Shown one piece after another: positions 1-9,000 of a stretch of DNA of 64,000 nt. Positions within the stretch are counted from its first letter, which is position 1; the number at the start of each line of letters is the position of its first letter. This stretch comes from Sphingopyxis sp. USTB-05. GTDB lineage: Bacteria > Pseudomonadota > Alphaproteobacteria > Sphingomonadales > Sphingomonadaceae. The notes below the pieces were generated by a model. The model worked only from the letters and a program-made list of their open reading frames with translations, was not told the origin of the DNA and did not search any database. The stretch is taken from NCBI RefSeq assembly GCF_023822045.1, contig NZ_CP084712.1:3717001-3781000 (forward strand), read 5' to 3'. The position numbers were made by a program, and so were the translations under genes.

Positions 1-3000
1 CGTCGAACGCGCCACCCGTCGGGACACTGACGTTGAGCACGCCGTCGAGGACAAGGTTGCCTCCTACGTTCACAAGGTCGTTGAGCGCGCCGCCTGCGAC
101 ACCCGCCTGCCCGAATTCGAAATCGAGCTGCGTCCCTGCCGCCAGCGACAGATTGCCGTTGATTGTCAGCGTACCCGCGCCGCCCGCGCCTGGCGCCAGC
201 CTGGCTCCACTGGCAAAGTCGACATTGCCGCCAATCGTCCCCGTGCCACCCAGCGTCGCGGCCGCGGCGACACTGGTTGCGCCCGTCGCCGCCGAATAGT
301 CGCCGTTGACGAACAAGCTGCCCGCTTCGACGGTCGTCGCACCCGTGAAAGACCCGGTGCCGCCAAGCGCAAGCGTGCCCGCGCCCGCTTTGACCAGACC
401 GCCCGCGCCGCCGACCGGCCCGGTCAGCATCAGCGTGGTGCCCGCATCACTGCGGAACACGCCGGCGCCGATCAGCGTGACGGTACGGCCCGAGACAATA
501 TCGGTGGTGGTGTGGAGAGCGCCGCCGCCGATCGACAGGCCCCCGGCCGCATCGCCCAGATTGGCATCGCTGCCGATCCGGACCGTGCCGCCGTTGATCA
601 GTGTGCCTCCGCTATAGCTATTGGCGCCGGTCAGGACGAGCGTGCCCGCATCGGTCTTCAGCAGTTGCGCCGTGCCGGCGATCTCCGCATCGATGGTCGC
701 AGTATAGCCCGCGCCTGCGGCGCTGCCATCGCCGACCTGAACGATCGCCTGCGCCCCCGTTAGCGTCAGCGCGTCACCCGTAATGACATAGCCGTCGCTG
801 GCGAACTGCATGCCCGACGCGAGGACATTGCCGCCGCTGTTGTCGATCGTGACGGTGCCGGGAGCCGCGGCGAAGACCGCAAAACTGTCCTGCGCATAAT
901 CGGCGTTGATCGAGCCATTGGCGTCGGTCCAGTTGTTGAGGGCGCCCGCAACGCGCCACACGCCATCGCCGCCGTTGAGGGCGCCGTCATGCTTGGGGCC
1001 GGCCGCGCCGTCCCAGAAGCTGAGCGCCAGTCCCAACGAATTGACGAGGTTCACCTGACCCGCGACTCCGGTCTGGACCGAAATACCGCCGGTGCCGCCC
1101 GGGATAGTCCCCAGCGTCAATCCGTTATCGATCAGCGTGCCGCCATAGTTGAACACGCGATACACGCCGGGGCCAAAGCTGCCCCCGGTCGGGACCGTCA
1201 CATTGATCGTCCCGTCGAGCGTCAGGTCGCCGCCGACATTGACCAGATCATTGAGCGCGCCGCCTGGGACATCGGCCTGCCCGAATTCGTAGTTCAGGAT
1301 CGAGCCGCCGGCGAGCGACAGATTGCCGTTGATCGTCAGCGTGCCGGGGCTTTCGCCCGGCGCAAGGATCGCGCCGTCGAGCATCGAAACATTGCTGCCG
1401 ATGGTCCCAATGCCGCCGAGCGTCGCGCCCGACAGGACCGTCATTGCTCCGGTTGCAGCCGACTGGTCGCCGTTGACCAGCAAGGTTCCCGCGTTGACGA
1501 AGGTTGCCCCCGCATAGCTGTTCGCACCGGTCAGCGTCAGCGTGCCGAGGCCTTCCTTGGTCAGCCCGCCTGCACCGACGAAGCGCGGCGAGATGCCGAT
1601 GTCATGACCATCGGTATCGATGATACCGCCGTTCGCGCCGAACGTGATGTCGTGCGTATCAAGATCGGTGAAAAAATAATCATTGTCCGCGATCGCGCGC
1701 AGCACCCCGCCGTCGAGCGTGACGTTCGCGTCGCCGAGGCCGCCGATAAATCCGGCGGTTTCCACGACCGCACGATTATTCGCCGGCCCCTGCAGGGTCA
1801 GCGTTCCATCGACGCCCGCTGCGGCGCCGAGATAGACTCCGCCTTCGGACCGCACGCGGCCGCCGTTTTCGATGAGGAGCGAACCGTCCGCCTGATTGCC
1901 GATCGTCAGAGTGAAATCCGTCACCAGCCAGTTCGACCCTGCGCCCGTCACGACGGCGCTGCCGTTGGCGTTGGCGCCGATATAGCCCTGGTTACTCGAA
2001 ACGCTTGCGCCGTTTTCGATGCGCAAAGTGCCGGTACCGAAGCTGCCGATATTCAGTTGCTGGGTGTTGATCCACGTCGAACCCGCACCGGATATGATCG
2101 CATCGCCATGTCCCGAAGCACCGACAACGCCGTCGTTGCTGGAGACCGACGCGCCATTTTCGATACGCAGGGTGCCAGTACCGGAACCGCCGACGTTGAT
2201 CCGTCCGCTGTTTTCCCACAACGAGCCGTCACCGCTGACCAGTACCTGGCCGACACCGTCGCTGTTGGCGCCGATTTGACCACCGACGCTGACGACCTTG
2301 CCGCCATCGGTGATGTTCAGCGTACCATTGCCGTCATAGCCGACCCGCACATCGCCGGCATTCGTCCAGGTCGAAGCCACACCATTCGCGCCGACGCCCG
2401 AGACGTTGACGATCCCCTGACCGCCGACGTTCGAACCGATCCAGCCCGACTGGGTGCCGACCTGACCGCCCGCGGTGATGTTCAGCGTTCCGCCGCCGAA
2501 CTCGCCGATGACGATGTCGCTCGTCCCCGTCCACGTCGACGCATTGCCATTGGCGTCCTGCCCCGAAACATTCACTGTCCCCTGGCTGCCCACATCGTCG
2601 CCGATATAAGCGATGTCCGCGACGGTCACGAGGCCGCCGTCGAGGATGTTGAGCGTGCCGGTGCCGAGGCGGCCGACACGGAGAATCCCCGTATTGGTCC
2701 AGGTCGAAGCGTTACCGCTTCCATCGGTGCCGATGACGGTGACAATGCCCTGCTCGCCGCTTTCGCGGCCAATCATGCCGTCAGCATTGGTCAGCGTGCC
2801 GCCGTCCGCGAGCCGCAGTTCGCCGCCGCGGACGTTGGTTTCGCCGGCGAAACTGTTTGCGCCGGTCAGCATCAGCGTGCCGCGGTCAGTCTTGATGACG
2901 TCGCCGATGCCGGTCAGGTTCGACGCGATCGTCGCCGTATAGCCCGCACCCCCGATCGTGCCGTCCCCGACGCGAATGATCGCCGCCGCATCGACGAGCG

Positions 3001-6000
3001 CAACATCGTCGCCCGCGACGAGATAGCCGTCGCTGGCGAACTGCATCCCCGAAGCCGTGACAGCACCGAGCGAAGCGTCGACGGTTACCGTCCCGCCGAC
3101 GCCCGAAAAGACGGCGAAGGCCGCATCGGTGAACGGCGCGTTGGCCGATCCGTCGAACTCGGTCCAATTGTCGTTGCCGGCGCTTGCCTGCCACAAGCCG
3201 TCGCCGCCGGTGATGACGCCGTCATTCTTGCCGCCGTTGACGCCGTCCCAGAAGCGCATGGTGAGGCCTGTGGTGTTGACCAGGTTGATCTGGTTCGCGA
3301 CCGAGGTCTGCACGAAATAGCCCGCATTGACCGTCAATCCGTTGTCGGTCAGCGATCCGCCATAGTTGATGATGCGATAAACGCCCGGCTCGAAATTGCC
3401 CCCAGGGGTTTCCTGGACATTGAGCGTTCCGTCGAGAACCAGGTTGCCGCCTACATCGATCAGGTCGTTGAAAGTACCGCCAACGACATTCGCCTGGCCG
3501 AAGTCGACGTTGAGCGTCGCCGCCGGCGCGAGGTAAAGGTTGCCCGCGATCGTCAGCCGGCCCGGAACCCCACCGACATCGCCGGGATTGAGATTGCCAT
3601 CAAAGATATCGACATTGCCGCCGATCGTCCCCGTGCCGCCCAGCGTGCCGCCGGTCGCTACGCTGACGAGGCTCACTCCCGCCCCAAGAATGCCGTCGAC
3701 GAGCAGCGTGCCGCCAGCGACCGACGTCGTGCTGATCAGGGCCGAGCTGTCGCCGGTCAGGCGGGTGGTCCCCGCCACATGGTTGATCGTGCCAAGGCCC
3801 GTCATGCTGTTGGCGAACAGATAGTCGGTCTCGGTGTGGTTGAAGTTCAGTTCGCCGTTGCCGAGTCCGAATATGATGTTGCCGTTGATCATACCGGCTG
3901 CGGCGGCCGCGCCGCCATCGACGCCGCCAATGTTGACCGTACCGGTGGAACCCGCCTGCGCGGCGAGCTGGAGGCCGGACCCTGCGATCGCCTGGCCACC
4001 GTCAGCGACCGTCAGAACCGCGGTGCCGGTACCGCTACCGATAACGAGATCGCCCGTCGTGGCGAAGCTGGAGCCCGCGCCCGATACCGTCAGGCGGGCC
4101 GCCTGTGGCGCCGTGCCGAACGTCGCAGATGCGAAGGTCGCTGCACCGTTCTGATCGACCGTGAAATTGCCTGCCGTCATCAGCAGCGAACCGACGCTCG
4201 TCCAGTTGGAGCCCGCGCCAGTGATCACGACGGCGATGGGGTTGGTGTTACTGGTCGCGGTGCCTATCTGGCTCGCCCCGGCCGTGCGCAGCGTCCCGCC
4301 CGCGCCGACCGTGAGGTCGAAGGGCGCGTTGAAGCTCGTGCTGCCCCGAATGCCGCCCGACACATCGGCCAGCGAGTTCGCGCCGGCAATGTTGATCCGG
4401 GTCGTCGCGGAGAGAGTGCGCAGATCCAGGTCGCCTGCCCGGATCCGGAGCGTACCGCCGTCCGTCACATTCACGATGGCCGAACCCGCGAAGGGAACAT
4501 TATTCCCACCGATGGAGTTCGTGCTGAAGAGCGAGTTCGCGCCGTCGATGCTCAGCGTTGAGCGGCCCATGATCGTGCCGCCGCCGGAAATGACGTTGGC
4601 CCCGCCAACAATGCGAAGCTCGCCGCCGATTCCGTTGATGGTCGTCCCACCCCCGTAATTGCTGTCGCCCGTCAGCGTGGTCACGCCGGTGCCCGTCACG
4701 GAAACACTGCCGGTTCCGGTGATCGATCCGCCATAGGTGTAAGCGTTCGAACGGAAAATGACGAACCGGCCGTTGTTTACCACGTCGCCGACGATCGACC
4801 CCGTCGTACCGCTGTTGCTGCCGATCTGCAGCGTACCTGCCTCGATCGTGGTGCCACCGGTATAGCTGTTGTCGGCGGCAAGCGCGAGCGAGCCGGCACC
4901 GAGCTTGGTCAACCCGCCATTCCCGCTCATCGCATTGAGAATGCCGTTGGCGGTCGCGGCGTTGGCAATATCGATCGCGCCACCGTTCGCGCCGAGAATA
5001 TAGGTGTGCGAATTGGCCGAGTTCGGACCGGTCATCCGCAGCGTCCCGCCGTCGAGCGTGATCGTGCCGGAGGGAGCACCAAGGAAGCTGTCGTCGGCGA
5101 CCGAAATCACGCCGCCCTCGATCCGTGTGCCGCCGGTATAGCTGTTCGTCCCCGTCAGCACGAGCGTGCCGCCGTCGGTCTTCACCAGTTGCGAGGCACC
5201 CGTGAGATTGGCGCCGATTGTCGTGGTGAAGCCCGCGCCAGCGGCGGTACCATCGCCGACACGAATGATCGATTCGGGCCCGACCAGCGTCAGCGGTGCG
5301 CCGTTCACGACATAGCCGTCCGTCGCGAACTGCATTCCCGCCGTGGTGACCGCACCGCCGCTGTTGTCCACCGTAACCATGCCCGGTGCGCCCGCAAAAA
5401 TTGCGAAGGTGCCGTCGGTATAGGCCGCGTTGATCGCGCCGTCAGCGCCTGTCCAATTGTTGTCGGCGCCGCCCAGGTGCCAGTTGCCGTTGCCGCCGTT
5501 CACGACATTATTGAACTTGGGTCCGACGCCGCCATCCCAGAAGCTGAGCGCCAGGCCTTCGCTGTTGATCAGGTTGACCTGACCCGCGATCGAAGTCTGC
5601 ACTGTGACATTACTGCCCGCAGGCATCGACCCCAGCACCAAGCCGTTGTCGACGAGCGTGCCGGCATAGTTGAACACGCGATAGATGCCGCCGCCAAAAT
5701 AGCCGCCGCCCGACCCGGTGACGTTGATCGTACCGTCGAGCGTCAGATTGCCGCCGACGTTGACCAGATCGTTGAGCGCGCCGCCGACGACATTCGCTTC
5801 GCCGAACTCGAAGTTCAGGACCGAGCCACCCGCCAGCGTCAGATCGCCGTTGATGTTCAGCGTACCGGGGCTGTTGCCCGGCGCGAGGATGCCGCCGTTC
5901 AGCACATTGACGCTGCCGCCGATCGTCCCGCTGCCCGCCAGCGTCGCGCCCGACGCGACGGTCACAAGGCCCGTTGCCGCGGACTGATTGCCATTGATGC

Positions 6001-9000
6001 GGAGCGTACCGGCGTTCACATTGGTCGCGCCAACGTAGCTGTTGTTTGCGCTCAGCGTCAGGATGCCCGCGCCCGATTTGGTCAGGTTGCCCGCACCAGA
6101 AATCAGGCCACCCAGCGCGAAAATCGTTCCCGCGTCGGTCAGGATCGTGCCCGTGCCGGTCAGGCTCGCATTGCGCGCGCTCGCGAAGGATGCGGTCGTG
6201 CGCAAGGTACCGTTCGAGAAGGTAAGGCCGCCCGCCGCCGCGCCGAGATTGCCATCGGCCGACACCTGCAATGTACCGCCGAGGATCGACGTGCCGCCCG
6301 CATAGCTGTTGATGCCCGAAAGCACCGTCGTGCCGCTGCCAATCTGTTGCACGGCGCCGCTGCCCGAGATCGTTCCCGCAAAATCGACAAGATCGGAACG
6401 GTTGAACAGGAGCAAGCCATTGTCGACGACGTCGCCGACGATGCTGCCCGTGGTGCCGCCATTGCCGAGCTGGAGCGTGCCCGCGTCGATCGTCGTGCCG
6501 CCGGTGTAGAGATTGGTACCGGTTAGGACGGTCGTGCCCGTCCCCGCCTGTCGCAGCGCGCCGGTGCCGACGATCTGGCCGCCATAGGCCAACAGGTCGC
6601 TGCGGTTGAAACCAAGCGTGCCGAAATTGTTGACGAGCGCACTGGCGATCGACCCCGTCGTCCCGCCGCCGCCGACGAACAGCGTGCCGCCGTTGATATT
6701 GGTCGAACCGGTGTAGCTGTGGTTGCCGGTGAGCACCCAGGTCCCGCTGTCGTTTTTAGCGAGCGTCGTGACGCCCAACCCGGCGTTGCCGATCGAGCCC
6801 GCGAGCGTGTTGTTGCCTGTATTGGTGCCGCCAAGCGCGATCGTGCGCGCCTGGTTATTGCTCGCCAGCGTCACCAGCCCGGTATCGGTGAAGACGATCG
6901 CGCCGGTGCCCGACGATTCGATGAAGGTTACACCCGCCGACAAGGTGAAAAGGCGGTTCGTCGTATCGCCCGTACCCGTGTAACGGAGCGTCGAGCCATT
7001 GCCGATGATCAGGTTCGACGCCGCCGCCTGCGAGGCACCGATGCTGCTGGCAAGCCCGCCATCGGAAAGTTTGTCGACCGCAAGAACACCGCCGCTGATC
7101 GTCGTGACGCCGGTATAGGTGCTGTTTGCATTGGTCAGCACCCAGGTACCCGCGTCGGTCTTGGTCAGGCGAGTCAGGCCCGTGCCATTGTTCGTGATCT
7201 GCGCGCCGAAGATGTTGTTGCCGGTGTTCGTACCGCCAAGCGTCAGCGTTTGCGCCGTGTTCGCACTGGCAAAGGTCAGCGGACCCGCATGGGTGAAAGC
7301 GATCGCACCGGTGCCCGATGCGTCGAGCTTGCTCGCCGTCGAGGCGCCGAGCGTAAACTGGCGGTTCGTACTGCCGCCCGTGCCGACATATTGCAGCGTC
7401 CCGCCGCTAAGCACGAGATTGCTCGCCGCCGCCGAGGACGAACCGATTGAGCTGTTCGCGCCGCCATCGCCAAGACAGGAAACGGAGAGAATGCCGCCGT
7501 TGATGACGGTCGTCCCGCCATAGCTGCTCGCACAGCCCGACAGTTGCTGGAAGCTGCCGCCATTCTTGATCAGGCCGCCGCTGCCCGAGATGGCCCCGCC
7601 GTAAATGACCCCGGCGCCGCCGCCATTGTTGATCGTCAGCGTCGCCCCGTCCAGAGCGATATTGCCGCCCGTGGCGCCACCGCCGATAAGGTAGAGGACA
7701 TTATTGTTGAAGCCGTCGAGGTCGAGCAGGACCCCAGCCGTGTCGTCGAGGGATACCCAGCCGCTTCCCAAGGCCGTAGTCGACGCGGCCTGCAAAGTGC
7801 CATTTATGACGCGGAAGTTGCCGGCCGCCTTGTTAGACCCCGACAGCAGCAGTGTCCCCGCTCCATCCTTGTTCAGTTGTCCGGCGCCGGCAATATTTCC
7901 GGAAAATTCCAGCGTCGTTCCTGCGTTAAAGACGTTGAGGTTGCCGTTTCCGGTCATCGCGAAGCCGCGATCGGTCGAGACGCTGGCGCCCGTATAGACG
8001 AGCGTACCACCCGCAAAAACAAGGTTCGACGAAGCCGACGACGAGGCACCGATACCGCTGGCCTGTCCGCCATTGGCGATGCAGTCGATCGAAAGCGCGC
8101 CGCCGATCGTCGTGACGCCGGTATAGTCGTTGTTGCAGCCATTCAAAATCTGGGTGAAGCCGCCGGTGCGCGTATAACCGCCGGTTCCGGTAATGCGTCC
8201 GGTAAAGAGGCCGCCCGCACCGCCCGTCGTCAGCGTGCGCCCGCCAAGGTCGATCTGCCCGCCGCCGATGATCGCCGCGACGCCGATGTCGAACCCGCCA
8301 AGATCCAGCGTCGCCCCGCTATTCACGGTCATAAAGCGGCCACCCGCACCGAACGCCCGCGCCGACCCGGCGCGCAGGATGCCCGCATTCACGGTCGTAT
8401 CGCCGGTATAGCTGTTGGTGCCGCTAAGGATGAGCGTGCCCGCACCATCTTTAAAGAAGGATCCGGCGCCGGTGGCGACCCCGCCGATCGTCAGCGTCGC
8501 CGCCGCATTCGCCACATCGATGCCGCCCTGTCCGGCCGCAAGCGTAAAGCCGCGGTCGATGGCGACGGTGCCGCCCGTATATTGCAGCCGGGCGCCGTTG
8601 CTGATCACAAGATTGGCCGCATCGCTGCTCGCCGCGCCGATGCCGCTCGCCACGCCACCGTCGGAAAGCGTGTTCACCGAAAGCGTGCTATTTCCGGCCG
8701 ACGTCTGGGTGATCGTCGTGACGCCGACATAATCATTGGCGGCGTTCGATAGAACCAACGTGCCCCAACCAGTCTTGGTCAGCCCCGCATCGTCGGGGCT
8801 GGTGACCAGGCCGGAAAACTCGACCGTACGTCCGGCCTCGACCTGGATTGCGCGCTCGGCGCCGCCGTTGACAAGTGTGATTCCGCGATCGGTGACCGCA
8901 TCGACGCCGCCCGTATAAGCCAGCGTGCCGCTTTCGAGGACAAGGTTCGCTGCGGCGGCGCTCGATGCGCCGATGCCGCTCGCGATACCGCCATTGGCAA

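Noticed and set aside
989..4561. 1190-residue plus-strand open frame
   Set aside because: It is the antisense shadow of the autotransporter repeats: the Arg/Ala/Asp-rich translation has no family features, and the opposite frame has a signal peptide and PATR repeats. The same holds for 5006-6526, 7544-8752 and 9002-11053.
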